From Parus major (Eukaryota > Chordata > Aves > Passeriformes > Paridae), in assembly GCF_001522545.3 (NCBI RefSeq), contig NC_031769.1, forward strand, positions 18,955,875-19,019,874: 64,000 nt of DNA, written 5' to 3'. The notes beneath the pieces are model-generated. The model saw nothing but the letters and a program-made list of their open reading frames with translations, had not been told where the DNA came from and made no database searches. How positions within the stretch are numbered: position 1 is the first letter of the stretch; each line of letters starts with the position of its first letter. Shown here one piece after another: positions 24,222-36,915 of this stretch. Position numbers and translations under genes: made by a program.

Positions 24222-24257
24222 GAAAGTATCATTTATGTGCCAGTAAATGATACTTTC
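24222..24257. repeat. Perfect 14-bp hairpin
   Basis: GAAAGTATCATTTA at 24222-24235, an 8-nt loop, and TAAATGATACTTTC at 24244-24257. Intronic, no known family. Confidence 0.75.
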
Positions 24258-25639
24258 ATTCATCAAATCCCTTAAAAAAAAATCAGGATTAAAATCTCAT
24301 GCCTCTGTGTGGTGCTGTCACATTGTACATTTTACAGACTTATGCAAATGCAAGCCACTTCTTATTATAAAGCCTTATCCTAAAGATCCAAACATCAGTG
24401 CACTAACATTGGCTGCATTTTGACTAGTCACTTCTGATTACTAATTAAGCACTTCAGGAATAACTTGCCTTAATTTACTACAATGTTTCCAGCTGTGAAT
24501 TTTGTATATGAAATCACGGTAAGCACTAGGTAGTTGAAGAGGAAGAGCCTTGATGAACTTATCTTCTCAAATTCAAAATTTCAGATTTCATTGTTTTCAC
24601 AATTTCAAACAAATTGCCATATATTAGCTACAACATTTCTTAGCAAGATGCCTATAAAAAGCATTTTAACTTATATGTTAAGTTGACAGTGATTAAAAAC
24701 AAGGAAAATAAAATTTTTTATTTGTAGTGTGGGAAAAATGATTTGACAACCTCCGTTTCTAATAGACAAAATATATAGTCACAAAAATTTCCATCATCAT
24801 AACTTACCTTTCTGGAAGCTTTAATGAAAACAATCAAGACCAGAATAAGCTTTTTTTCATAAGCTTGTCTAATCCTCTCTTTCACAGCTCTGATTCTCTG
24901 CATATCAGGGCTGTGGTATATTCTTAGAGCCATACTAAGAAGATCCTCATTCATCCCTGTTTTATACCTAATAGGACCATATTGCTTAACATCATATTGC
25001 AACAGGGTACAAAAAAGACTGCTTTTTTTCTTTTTCCTAGCATATGTTATTAGAACAAAAGAAAAAATATTCCTTAAATACAGATATGTGGGTAAAAGAG
25101 ATGTGAATGGCAGTGCAATAACATTTAATTAGACATATATGAAAGAAAAAGGTAGGAGGGAGTGTTGAGTGAGAAGAAGCATAGAAGAAGTGTAAGAAAC
25201 AACAATATTTTGTAAATTAAAACACTATCAAACATGTTTTGAGCAATTAAACTCTTTTTTTAAAAAAAGATAACTATTGAAATCACAAAAAGAAAAATCC
25301 AGCAGCTCTTACAATACAAGTAATCTTGCACTTCTGAAATGCTTTTCCATATGTGTGCCTTAGCAGGTTGTATTTATGTGAATGAATTAAATCTTAGAGC
25401 CCCATGAAATCAGATAAGGAAATGTTATTCCTGCTTTAAAGAAGAGGAAGGAGATGTAAGGAAAGCAGGTGAAGCTATGCACTCAATTAACAGAAGCACA
25501 ACCAATACAGGTCTCTGCTTCAACATTTTGCTCCTGTGTCCATAGAGCGCTGTACCTGTCAGGGGAGCGTGCAGAGATAGGAGATGTGTCAGCAGCAATA
25601 ATGTCAGGACAGGAGCCTGCACAGTTTAGTAGATAGTTT

Positions 25640-25960
25640 GGGAGATAACAACATCCCCAAAGAGAGAAAAGTCTATAGCAGAGAACAAGTTAAAGGAAAA
25701 GAGACAGCTTTGAAGATTAATTCTGGAGGAGAAAATGAAGGGTAAGGAAAATCTAACAACACAAAAATGGACAAGGAAATGTGCAACAGGAATTGCTGAA
25801 AGGGAGGAAGGGACAGTGCTAGGTACTTGCTGAGAGAGAAGGATCTAGAAGAATAAGTTGAGAGACAGGCAGAGGAGAAATACAGGAGTTAGAGTTAAAT
25901 AAACAGAAAAAAAATCTTGAATTAGGGAGGAGAGAAAAAGCAGAGATTATCAGAGAGGAA
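25640..25960 (+). repeat. Purine-rich tract
   Basis: Strong A+G bias on the plus strand across about 320 bp, with many GGAGGA, GAGAGA and GGAAGG words but no fixed unit. Edges are by eye. Confidence 0.5.
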
Positions 25961-26274
25961 GGGCTTGTAAATATATCTGTGAAACAGTGAGTTGTCAGTT
26001 GAAGGCATATCCTAAAAAATGAATTTTATAATTTAAGAATACTCATACAATGCAACAATCAAAACATTCTAGGCAATCAAGCCGTTGCTCATTGTTTCCA
26101 GACTGGGGTCCACTAAGGTCAGCTTTTGTTGCAAAGTTACGTTTTCTGCTTAGTGTTGCATATGAACACAGACTGTGGGGAGATTTAAAAGCTGAAACCA
26201 ATGAGCCTGGGCAGTTGGCCATTGCTCTATGCCACATTTGTGTCTGCTGTATGTAAAATAAAAGTTTGACTTAC

Positions 26275-26365
26275 GTTTCTGGCACTTTCTTCTTCAAAAG
26301 AAAATACAAGGCAGCAGCTGTAATTTTAATCAGTAAGAAACCGATACCCAATCCAATCCAAATAT
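26275..26365 (-). CDS. MALRD1: Exon encoding the transmembrane segment
   Basis: This 91-nt exon enters in phase 1 and ends in phase 2. It encodes Asp-Ile-Trp, then a hydrophobic stretch of about 23 residues (residues 91-113 of the assembled peptide), followed at once by KKKVPE. The triple lysine is a classic stop-transfer signal and puts the C-terminus in the cytoplasm, so the protein is type I. The span includes a GLGIGFLL section and ends TAAALYFLL. A lysine lies near its centre (residue 103), which is unusual for a single-pass receptor. The acceptor is CTGATTTTTCAG; the donor is AAC followed by GTAAGT, where the last exon base is not the consensus G but the intron side is perfect. Confidence 0.85.
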
Positions 26366-26457
26366 CTGAAAAATCAGAGCAATCAAACACAGAAATAAGT
26401 AAAATGAATGACTCAAAGAATGAATTGAAAGGTACTACTTTCTTTTTACAGACCTAC
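26366..26457 (-). other. 92-bp intron between EGF and transmembrane exons
   Basis: GTAGGT at the donor and CTGATTTTTCAG at the acceptor, phase 1. It is close to the minimum size for vertebrate introns and stands beside the 35-kb intron. Confidence 0.85.
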
Positions 26458-26534
26458 CATTTTGTAGAAGACTTGGAGGCTGAGGAGGCTTAGCTCTTAT
26501 GTGGCAACGGTTTCCTTTCCATCCTTTTCCACAT
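26458..26534 (-). CDS. MALRD1: Exon encoding the second half of the EGF-like domain and the juxtamembrane linker
   Basis: This 77-nt exon enters in phase 2 and ends in phase 1. The junction completes a Gln codon and continues CGKGWKGNRCHI, giving cysteines 5 and 6 in the C-x-C-x8-C form typical of EGF-like domains, with the usual Gly-Trp-x-Gly turn. After the domain comes a short linker rich in proline (KPPQPPSLLQN) leading to the membrane. The acceptor is TTTTATTCACAG; the donor is ATG followed by GTAGGT. It is separated from the transmembrane exon by only 92 bp. The exact fit of cysteine pattern and phase across a 35-kb intron is the main support. Confidence 0.87.
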
Positions 26535-29500
26535 CTGTGAATAAAACAAGAACTTTTGAAGAAAGGAGGAGAAAGGATCATAAACAGTGATGAGTGCAGA
26601 GGAAATGCCAAAGTTTTGAGCACCTTTGCCAGTGAGTAAAGCTTATCAACGAATCACAAAGAGCAGCATCAAAGTTAATATAATGAAGTCTAAGTGAGAA
26701 ATACACAAAGCAAACTAAGAAGAGAAAAGAAATAAAACTAAGTTCAAAGATTAGAATTGGCTTCCTTGTCCATAATGCCATCATATTGTTTTCTCACAGC
26801 AAAAGAAATTTGACTAATTTCCATGTATCCTCCATGTGAGGGTTAAATACATTTCTGAGTTGAGGAACTGGGACCCTACTATAGATAAAGACACACAATT
26901 AGAATATGAAAAAGATGTTTTTCTCTTGTCACCTAATTTTTCTCTCTTGTTTTTCCATTTTTTTTTGCAAAAATGATACTTCTCCAATGAATACTTTGTC
27001 AAAACCAAAGGTACACTTGACTGCAGCCATGCAAAATTATTCCAAAGTTTCCGTTTGCTAAAATCCTGTCTTGATTTGATGTGATCAAAATGTAAAATAT
27101 CTGGCATAAGCTTTGCTGTTTTGATTTACACCTGCTGCTTAATGGTTAATCACATTCACCAGAAAGGTCTATATCATCTGTCACTTTGATTTGCCTCAAT
27201 TAACCTTTTGTCTACTTGCTTTTACTGTGGCCTTCTCTCTCCATCAGAATGAGGGACCCTGGACACCTGGGTAAGGGTCAGCTGCATTTGCTGAGACACA
27301 GTTTGGGGAATCTCAAAGTGGCTGCAGCAGAAAAGGTCATTAGGGGGATGGCCACATACTGACATCTTAATTTCAGGCACCCTACCTGATGGTTGAACCC
27401 CATCCTGAGTGTATTGATGGAATGACTTCTACCAGCTTCCCAATTATATGCATGGCTGGTGATTTATGAGCTTCATAAATTTTAAAGTTTTTTTAGAAGG
27501 GAATATGAGAGAGAAGTGATGGTAGTAGTCCAGTTTCAGTCCTAGCAACATCAAATGCATGGAAAATTCTTTTCACTTATGATTTCTTTCTTTACAGTTT
27601 CACAAACTAATAATGTGGTCTGGAATGCATACTGAGATTCTTTCTAACTAACACCACAGTGTTTTTCCATAGTCACCGCTTTTTAAGATGTAAATTTGAA
27701 ATTGTTGTTTTCTCTCCTTAAATATACAGTGTGAAGCCTCACATGTATACATATATATAATTAAAATCTTTATATTAGGGTTCTTTAATTTGAACATGTG
27801 AGAGAGGACTTCATGCTATTTGCCATAGTTTAGCACAAGGTATTGCCACATGCCTTACCCTAGCAGCTGCACACAGAGTTAACCAGGCATTGCAGAAGGG
27901 CAGAAGTACTTCATATTCCCAGAAAATAACTTAGGGGTGGTGGATGTAAAGAGAGGAAGGGAGGAGTGATAGGAGCAGCAAGAACCTGTAGCTGCAATGA
28001 TAATTAGAACCCTTAAAGGATCAGGGCATGTCAGAAACCAGATCAATATCCCAGTTTCAGACATGACAGGAAGGTGACTTCACTGAAGACCAAAAGAGAC
28101 TGATGCACAATTTGTTGGAATTCATTGTCTGATTGAAAAATTCTGAGCTGAGACTATGCCAGAAGGGAAGTACCAGCCCTACTCAAAGACAGTGGGTTGA
28201 GAAAGATTACATTTAACCCATTTACACTACAGATGGGTTTTCTGTGGTTAAAGGGTTACCTTGTTCAAGGTTAGTAATTGATATACTAATGAATCCTAGC
28301 TTTAGAAACTGGAGCCAATGACGTATTCTAACATCCTAAGTTTAAGGAAAAAATGGTATCATTTCAGCTGACAACTCTGGCTGAGCTGGAGACCCATTGT
28401 ATTCATTGACTGAAAATACCTGGTCTCTTCAATCCTTCTTCTCCTTCAGCATACTACAAAAGAAATCATGTTATTCATAAACTGCTCATTTATGCAGACT
28501 GATGATATTATAAAAATGTCACATTTCAGCTGGGCTCATACCAAGCTTTGTGGATCCATGTAGAAACATTGCAATCTGATGGTAATCACCCATCAAAAGA
28601 ATTTTCTGATTGCTCTCAATTGTATAATTTTCTTTCTCCCTGTTTGCCAGATATTCTGATGAACTAGATATGCTTTTAACCAAAATTGGCCGATTTCTTG
28701 TCACTGCAGAACTTACTTGACTGTAAAAGAAGGAATAAGAAAACAGATTTGCAGCTGTGCACAAGCACTACTCAGAGTGGCAATGAGAGGTGCCATTTGC
28801 TGGTTTGGAGGCACCAGGACATAACTCACCTCAGAGCTGCAAAGAGGTAGTTCTCATAAAGCAGCTGTGTGTACTGGTAGGACTGTAGGAAAGTTCTACT
28901 ACACAGAAATATCTAAATAGATCTTCATATGTTGTGTTTCCATTTATTGATGGAGTATTTCCACAGATTCATGCTATGTTTGAATTGTGGATAAAAATGT
29001 TAAGTATCTTTTAGTTTATCTTCCTATACCCACAGGTTTTGTGATCAACTACTAGCTCCCTTGGCTTGGCCATTCATTCTTCTTCAAATCTCTGAATGCT
29101 ACATGACACATAACACTTAGGAGTCTGATGTCAGACTATCAAGGTGTAATTTTGGCCATTGAAATGATTTTCTACTGTGTCCATCTATGTTGTTACTATA
29201 AGTGTCACTGACATTGGCCGAGGGAAAAAAAAAAGGGTTAAAAATGGATTAAAGTAGAGCAAAGATAACATCTCTGAAACTTGGTAATTTATATAGACAA
29301 ATTAAAAAACAAATAGATGGGAAAAATGTTTTAAAGCATTAAGCATGGGGACTATTTTATAGGGAGAGAGAGGAGTCAAGGCAAAATAGATGAAGATAGT
29401 AAAGACACCATAGCTAATCCTTAAAGACCAGGATGGAAAAGGAATGCTAAAAAAAAAAATTAACAGTGAGTGTATGAGTTTGTTAAGTGCTCCCACATGT

Positions 29501-30161
29501 ATCTTCACACATTAATTTATTTGTTATTTTTTAACTGTGACAGGAGATCTTAGCTATCATCTCTGCCACTGAGGTAAAATATAAGAGTGTCAGAAAAATC
29601 TGGGTTACAACATAGAGATTCATACAACCCTTTATAAGTTTTGTTTTTTCATTACTAACAAAACTCCATCTTCTCAAGTAAAAAGAAAAAAAGACAAGAG
29701 AAAGTAAGAGTTACAGCTAGTTTAGAAGCCTGCAACTTTCAGTGAGGCTCCAAGAAAAACACGGGAAAGTTGCTCATTAATATCCTTGGCTCTCAGCTGA
29801 TATAAACATTGCCTCTGGCTTTTAATGAAGCCAGGCATTTCTGTTCCCAGAATAGAGGGAAACTTTTCTTAAATATTCAAAACATTCTTCTTTCATAAAT
29901 GTCTCACAAGATCTTTTTTCTTTTATATCTATCATCTCTAGAAACTCTAGTTGATTACAGTGATAGCTGTGGTGGAGAAATCACTCTGTAACTTGAGAGG
30001 AGAAGATAGAATAAGATTTCTGGCACCAATATCTGCCAATAATTTAGATTAGAGAAGAAGAGAAGGTAACAGTTATAGACCATGAAGATAAATAAAATAG
30101 AAATGGTTTTATTTATAAATAATTATTATTAATTATTTTTACGAAATACAATTATTTATAA

Positions 30162-30167
<6 letters not shown>

Positions 30168-30194
<27 letters not shown>

Positions 30195-30195
30195 A
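30168..30195. repeat. (TA)n microsatellite in an AT-rich inverted-repeat patch
   Basis: About 14 TA units. Just upstream, TTTATAAATAATT occurs twice (about 30110 and 30155), and the second copy is part of the palindrome ATTATTTATAAATAAT. Confidence 0.8.
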
Positions 30196-33100
30196 ATTTT
30201 ATTATAAGTGCTCCAGTTATTTCACTCAACTAGAAAGCTGAGGGGTACTTTCCAAACAATCAAATATTTTAGGCATGGTCTTCTATAGGATAGTTGGAGG
30301 TTTTGCTAAGAAATGCAGAATGACAATCTTTCACAGTCTTTGAAAATGCTGTACCACTATACATTATTTTATATTTAACAAAATCCAGAAACTATTGCAG
30401 GCAATAACCAATCAATCCAACTAGTTGGTCAGAAGCTATGCAAAATTTATATGACAATTTATATGAGTCTATCATCCTTAAGAAATGGGATACATGTACC
30501 CCCTTCTCTGAGTCTGACTCATGGCCTTCTGCCTGTGCAGTCCTTTGCAGCTGTGTAAGCTGGGTGTTGAAATGGTGTTCCCATCCATTGATATTTCCTG
30601 TAGACTTCACACTCTGTCAAATACATGCAGTGCTAGGCAGTTGATAAAAAACTGGAAGAATCCCTCTTTTCCTTGAGGAATAAAATAAAAATATTGGAGA
30701 AAAACGGTGGCAAGGGCAATCATAGTATTAGTTTACAGTGATTTTGAGGAGATGGATGAGGTTTCCCTAGGTGTTTGTACTGAAGGTGCAAAATACACAA
30801 TCCTATGCTTTTGCAATCACAAAAAACTACTCTCAACCCTCAGACTTGGTCCTTTGACCAAGTTACTGCAAACTTGTATCAGCGAATAATAGTAATATTA
30901 CCAGACATCTTTATAGGAAATGAAGTCAAACTTGGCCTTTGTACTGTGCAATCCTTGAGACAATCAATCCTGAAGTGAACTTTAATTACTCTAACAGCAC
31001 CAGGTCAGAGCAGCCTTTGCATGCACCCAAGAGATGACTCCCTTGAAGTCCAGATAATGAAGGAGAGCACTCTCAACTACCCATTCTCTGCTGAACACGG
31101 GCTGCACTTCTGGGAACTTGATAAGTTGCTTCTTCCCAGTCATGATTACTTTTCTCTCTGATGAGAGCAGCCAGGGATATGCCAATGCTGTTGTGGTGTA
31201 AGGACCTTAAGGTGTACAGATAACCATGTCTTCTGGGCTATGTGTTAAATCTTCACTAACAGGGTAGTGGGAAATTTGAAGAGCTTCCTTAATAATCCTC
31301 TTCTGCTATTTTATTTTTAAGACGGACAGTTCTGAAAAGACTCTGAATTTATCTCTTGAGCCATGAAGCTGAAATTCTGCAGTATTTATGTACAATTAAT
31401 TTCCCTGGACTAATGACATCCTGGCTAATTAGCAGCACCTCATTTTACACAAGTCTTAAGCTTATCTGAAATACAGGTATTGCCATCACAATCCATTTAG
31501 ACAGGAAACTCCTCCTAGTTGAAACAGGAGGAGCAACAGAGAAAGACAGAAGAAATAGCACTTGAGTACTTCCATCCCAGTGCACATCCTAATCTATTCT
31601 GCCTGACAAAACGTCTTCTGCAAGTTCTTATAGAAAAGTCACTGTGGAAGGGAGAATGTTGACCCTTCAGATTTGCTTCCAGGATTTCCAATTCATTATT
31701 CCCCATATACATATCGGTAGTGCACAGGAAAGAACTTAGCATTGCCTCTTTTGCTGCATCCCGCGCCTGCAGTTGTGGCTCATTTTCACTTGGAATGAAA
31801 AATAAAAACCAGACAGGGTGTCCATTGTTTTCATTGATGTTCAGTCAGGGCAGGTTTAATTTATAAGAAGATGCCTGGCTAATACACTGTTTCATTTCAG
31901 AATATCAAAGCACACCTCCTTTTCCTATTTTTATCTGAAAAAATTGTTATACAGAAAATCAAATCTGTTCTGCCTCGTGCACGTTCAGAAGGAGCAAAAG
32001 TTATTCAGCCAACTATTCAGTGTACATGGTATTAATAGTATGCAGATTAATATGTGGATGATTTTAGCTGTATATTCTTCTGAACATGACTGTATACTGT
32101 GAAATATCCTTTAGAGAATGTTCTTATGAATCTGCTACAGTGCAGTGAGCCAGTACCTTCTGTGTGAGCTCAGCTTTGCCATTGCCATGTTTCTGATGCA
32201 TTTGCTGTTTATGATACATTACATGGAGAACATTACAGGTGTGTGCTGACATTGTCTGGGAGCTGTGCCATGCCCACACGCTGGACAGCTGCTGTACTGC
32301 AGTGCAGGATGCTCCAGGAGCAGCATCAGATGATACAGGGGAAAAAAGCCCACCAAAACCACAACTCTAGTTCCTTGCAGAAAACAGAATTCCCATCTCT
32401 TTGCTATATCAGTGTAGAAGTTTATCTGCTCACTAGTCTTTGCAACCAATATTATGCAAATGAAGCTTCACTAGACTCTTGATGAAAACAGCAACTTTTC
32501 ATTCCATTATGAAGGAAGAAGCAAACTCCACTTCAGCAAAGTAGTTATCCTTTTGCACACATATTCCGAAGATCCTCAGGTGCTGTAAACTCCCAGTAGC
32601 AAAGAAAGGAACAAGGAATAAGAGAGGAACAATAACTCCCCAAAAATGGTCATAAAAGAAAGCTGACTAAACTTCTGAATGGAATTATGTGACCATGTAT
32701 GATAACAAAGGCCTGGAATTTGAGGACCTAGATACAACTTCTTTCTGAAAACTGTTAAAGTTCATAAGTGGCAAATATAAATGAATCAACATGAAGGAGA
32801 ACAATATGAGGTATAAACAGATTATAAAAGAACTATAAGTACTCTGAGAAAAGATCTGTGCATGCTCATAGATTATTCAAGGGAAGTAATGACTTACTTT
32901 GTATCATAAAATCATGCAGTGTGCATAATGAGTAAAATAGGAGACTTTAGAGATTACAGTGATTAAAGTCATATGGTAGAGACTGAAAAGATCAGATTTC
33001 ATTTACACAGAAGATGAGTGAGAGCAGATATGCTGAAGGTAAACAACGTGATATATGGTAAATGGAAGAAAAATTGTGCGTTGCTGTCTATCTTCTAGAA

Positions 33101-35954
33101 CATTCAATCAAACGGAAAGGAAATACATCTTAAACTAATAATAAGGGACCTATTTGTCACACAGTTCTTAACTGACCTGAGGGAGTCCTTGCCCCACAGC
33201 AAGTCTTAAAAGCCAAGAACTTAATGATAGGTAGTAGAGAGAGCTCCTTAAATCAGAGAATGAAATTCTCTAGAGATTGCAGAGCTCAATGTGATAACGA
33301 TGGCAATTTGGAAGGAAATTCATATATTGGCATCATTAGCATTTCCATGTATCTTTTCTCCAGCGTGTGCTAGGAGCTACTCCCAGGTCCCTAGCAGGAC
33401 ACACTGGTTACTCACTGCTCACAGCCACAATGAGAGGATCTAATTACAGCTGAGTTGAATAGGAAAACTGCTGTAAGGAAGGATGAGGTCAGTGTATCTA
33501 ATTGCTTTTTACAAAGATACACAATGAAACTAGGGTAACCAGTTTAAGGGTTTAGAGGGGGGAGTTAATTCTTGTGACATTAAGCACCTGAAAAGGAGGT
33601 ACCTAGAGACATTTTGGACAAACTTAGACTATGTGAAATAAAGTGACCAATCCTCACTGGGTCCTTTACCATTGTCCTTTACCAGTGTCACAATGAACAA
33701 TTCTGACTAAATAGGAATGCTTAGCTTTTTCACAGCTAGGCAAGAGGAAAAACACCTTAATGTTTGCTGTGAAATGTTGAAACAGAAAATAAGCAACTTC
33801 TGGTCTTAGAATAAGAGCATGAAAGTGGGATTTACACCATGGACAGCTGAGAACTTCTGTTAGGTGCAGGTAAACATGTGGAGAAGGGTAAATTCTTTCC
33901 CTAATGCCTATCATTTTGAACAGCAAGGTTAGAAAATTTCAGAGGAAATATTTCTTCACTAAAATTAGCTGATACATGAAAAGGCTTATATTTCACAGAG
34001 AATTTGAATTTAAACTTTAAAGAAATTCTGTCAGTGCTTGAAATTTGCCTGATCTGCCTGATTTCTTTCTGGCTCCTAACCTAAACACCCCAGAACAAAG
34101 TAAATTTTTGAAGGTATTCTTATGAGAATTACACTGATCTGAAAAAAAAAAAATTAATTTATTGTTTCCATAAATTCTTTCTGCTTCAGGCTGATATCTG
34201 ATAAACTTGACATGACAGAGTTTTTTTCAGGGTGTTTAATCCTATCATAAGGAAATTGAGACTTATATGGAAATTATTTGCTGTGTCATTTGCTTTTGTG
34301 CCTTTACTTTTTGATGAAATAGGCTCCAGCAGAATTCATTGAAGGTTGGTATATGACATGCACTGCTTTATGGCACAGATTTATTCAGCTACAGCAATGA
34401 AGCAGAAGTATGTGTTCACAACAGATGGTCAGACCTGAAATCTACCATTTAAACAATTACTCTTTCTTATGCTACCTTTTCCCACCTTCTTAAATAATAG
34501 TTTTCTGATAACAGATTTTTCACTATTATATCACTGAGTTAAAAGCTCCAATGGGACAAATCGTGAAGCTATTCCTGGCACTGAAGAAAGAATTTGGTGC
34601 TAAATTCAGTAGGTAAATGACTATTCACTTAGCTAGATAATAAACAAATTCAAAAACTTAAGATTTCTTAAGGAAGAAAAAAAAAGTGCTTTTTAAAATG
34701 AAATTTTCTCTAGGACAAAACCAACATTTCAATCCTACTTTACTTAAAGGTCCGACCACCAGCAAACACGTTGTTTAATTCTAACTGATGCTGGCATGGA
34801 CATCCACACAACAGAGAAAGAAACACCTTGAAACAAGGTAAGAGGTACACTGATCACTGGTGACTGGAGATAAGAGTCCAAATTACAGCTGAGTCCTGAG
34901 TTTCAGCCCACTGCTTCTGGAGCTGTGCTTTTCAGAAAGTGACCCTCGGAATAAATGACTTTTTCCATAAAATAGCCTTGTGGTTTTAAGCCTGGATACC
35001 AGTGAAAATTAGTCATTTTGTGAACTAGGATCAAAGCATGGCATGCTGTGAGCACCGGGCTGGCACCTTGCTGCTGGGGGAAGTTTGGTGCAAGTGCTCC
35101 AAGCGATGTGCTCAGCATGTAGAGCATTTCACTAGTGAGAAAAGCAACTAATCTACACCTTCCTGCATCATAAGGAACCTTGGAGATTGAAGCATTAAAC
35201 ATTACCATTTGCCATATGAGGAGAACCTACCCAAGAGTCAGTGTCAGTACAGCAGCACCTAAACTGTCAAAGCAATATAAAAAAAGTTCACTGAAGAGAT
35301 ACACCTTAGCTTAAATCAGCTGAAGAAAAGAAGCAGTCCTTCATGCCAGCATGCCTATGCATCTTGTTTCCCAGATATTCCTCCTTTTTTTCTTTTTGAC
35401 AAATCTCACTTGCCTTTCCTTCTTTGACCCTCTTATATTTCTATTTTTCCCTCCTTCCCTTTTGCTCTTTGTGGGAGGTGCATTTGGAGCTGATCTTTGA
35501 TTTGCTCTTGGAGAACATTTCAAATAAGGAAAGAATGTAGAGAGAAAGAGGGCAAGAAGAGAAAGAGATAGAGAAACAAAACCTCTAGAAAACATGTTTT
35601 ACATGTCTTTGTCTTAAATATAGACCTTAGCTGCAACTTTTAGAGGGCTGAATAAAGATTAAGGAACAACCTGACAGAAAGTCTGGCTGTGCAGCTGTAT
35701 TGACAGCTGGCAGCGAAATTATTTTGCTTTCAAAACCAGCACTGACTTCACATTTAAGCAAGATTAGGAAATAATGCAATAAATCATAAAAGAGACCAGT
35801 TAATTTCACAGAAAAAAAGCTTTTTGCTAAAATTACAATTCTGTGATAGAACAGATAGGTTACTCTATAAGTAGAAAATCTGATAAAAAATCCAAATATA
35901 TTTATAGTGGTTGTATCTTACTACAGAGCCCATCATTTTATTGCTTTGTTTTTG

Positions 35955-36125
35955 CTAGATTGTGCATTGGGATTTTTTTTTTTTTACTTTTTGTTAGTTA
36001 GTTTATTTATATTAGTTTTGGTTTTGTTTGTTAATTTTTTGTTTGTTTCTTTTGAGGGTTTTTTTGGGATGTTGTTTTTTTGGTAGGGTGTTGTCTTTTG
36101 GTTTTTAATGTTTGGTCTTATTGTT
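35955..36125 (+). repeat. G/T-rich low-complexity tract
   Basis: About 170 bp almost without C or A on the plus strand, built from TTTTG, GTTTGTTT and TTAGTTAG words. No coding or known repeat family recognised. Confidence 0.65.
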
Positions 36126-36675
36126 TTTAATCAATGATACTAACTAACAGTACTACATACTCACTACATTATTATCTGCACTATAGTTAAGTTATTTCAA
36201 TCAGTTCATGTATCTGCTTTTCACTGCAGTTTACCCTCTGAATAGCTTTCATGTGATTGAATCTACAATTTCCAGGTGAAATTAAATAGTTATTTTAAAA
36301 GCTCATGCCATGGAAGTGTTTTGACTATATTAAACTACACATTTGGCACAAATGATATAAAAAAGTTTAAAAATTATTTTCTTTTTTTTTTCTGCTTCCC
36401 CTTTTCAGCATTGGTTCAGTCCTTTTATCAGCTGAAAATGTTGGCTTTAACCAGAGCCTGCCAACATCAGGCATTGCTCCTGGCAGGTGGATTGTTGTAT
36501 ATATTGGAGATTATAAATCATTTTGTCATTCTGAGACAGTCGTAAATTTATCTGCTTGCACAGGGGAAAACACTGTACAATAACATCTAATTCTGCTTCT
36601 CACTGTTGTACAAGGGAGGTGCACAAGCATAGGCTAAGATTACATCAACACAAATATATTCTTTAAAATGTTTTG

Positions 36676-36713
36676 CTTGTATTTTAAACGTGTGCTTGTA
36701 TTTTAAATGTGTG
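36676..36713. repeat. Two-copy 19-bp tandem duplication
   Basis: CTTGTATTTTAAACGTGTG followed directly by CTTGTATTTTAAATGTGTG, one transition apart, then a partial third copy. Confidence 0.75.
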
Positions 36714-36720
36714 CTTATAT

Positions 36721-36757
36721 AAAAACAAACAAACAAACTCAAACCAAACAAAAAAGA
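36721..36757. repeat. (AAAC)n-rich tract
   Basis: AAACAAACAAACAAACTC then further AAACC/AAACA units. Similar short tracts occur at about 5019-5045, 13963-13985 and 42185-42215. Confidence 0.6.
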
Positions 36758-36882
36758 CACAAAATTTCTCTTTTGCCTACCATCTATGTACCAGAGAAAC
36801 AGTGGTTTACTCTCTGAATTGCACACAACCCAGAAAGACTTAAGTTCTTCAGTGTTCTACACATGACATCGTGGCTCATGGA

Positions 36883-36915
36883 AAATTATGCAGGGAGGTT
36901 GTCTCTGCATAATTT
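36883..36915. repeat. Perfect 11-bp hairpin
   Basis: AAATTATGCAG at 36883-36893 and CTGCATAATTT at 36905-36915 with an 11-nt loop. Confidence 0.7.

Larger units (their letters stand above)
17885..26274 (-). other. Intron between transmembrane and first tail exons
   Basis: An 8.4-kb intron, GTAAGT to TCTCAAG, phase 2. It contains two CR1 fragments (18761-19231 and 22614-22985), a 45-nt poly(A) run, a 14-bp hairpin and a purine-rich tract, all listed separately. An ORF near 24808-25002 ends at a good splice donor, but I do not accept it as an exon. Confidence 0.75.

Noticed and set aside
32219..32449. 76-aa minus ORF with a hydrophobic centre and a C-x-x-C pair
   Set aside because: No match to a domain I know, no splice sites in phase with the gene, inside the large intron.
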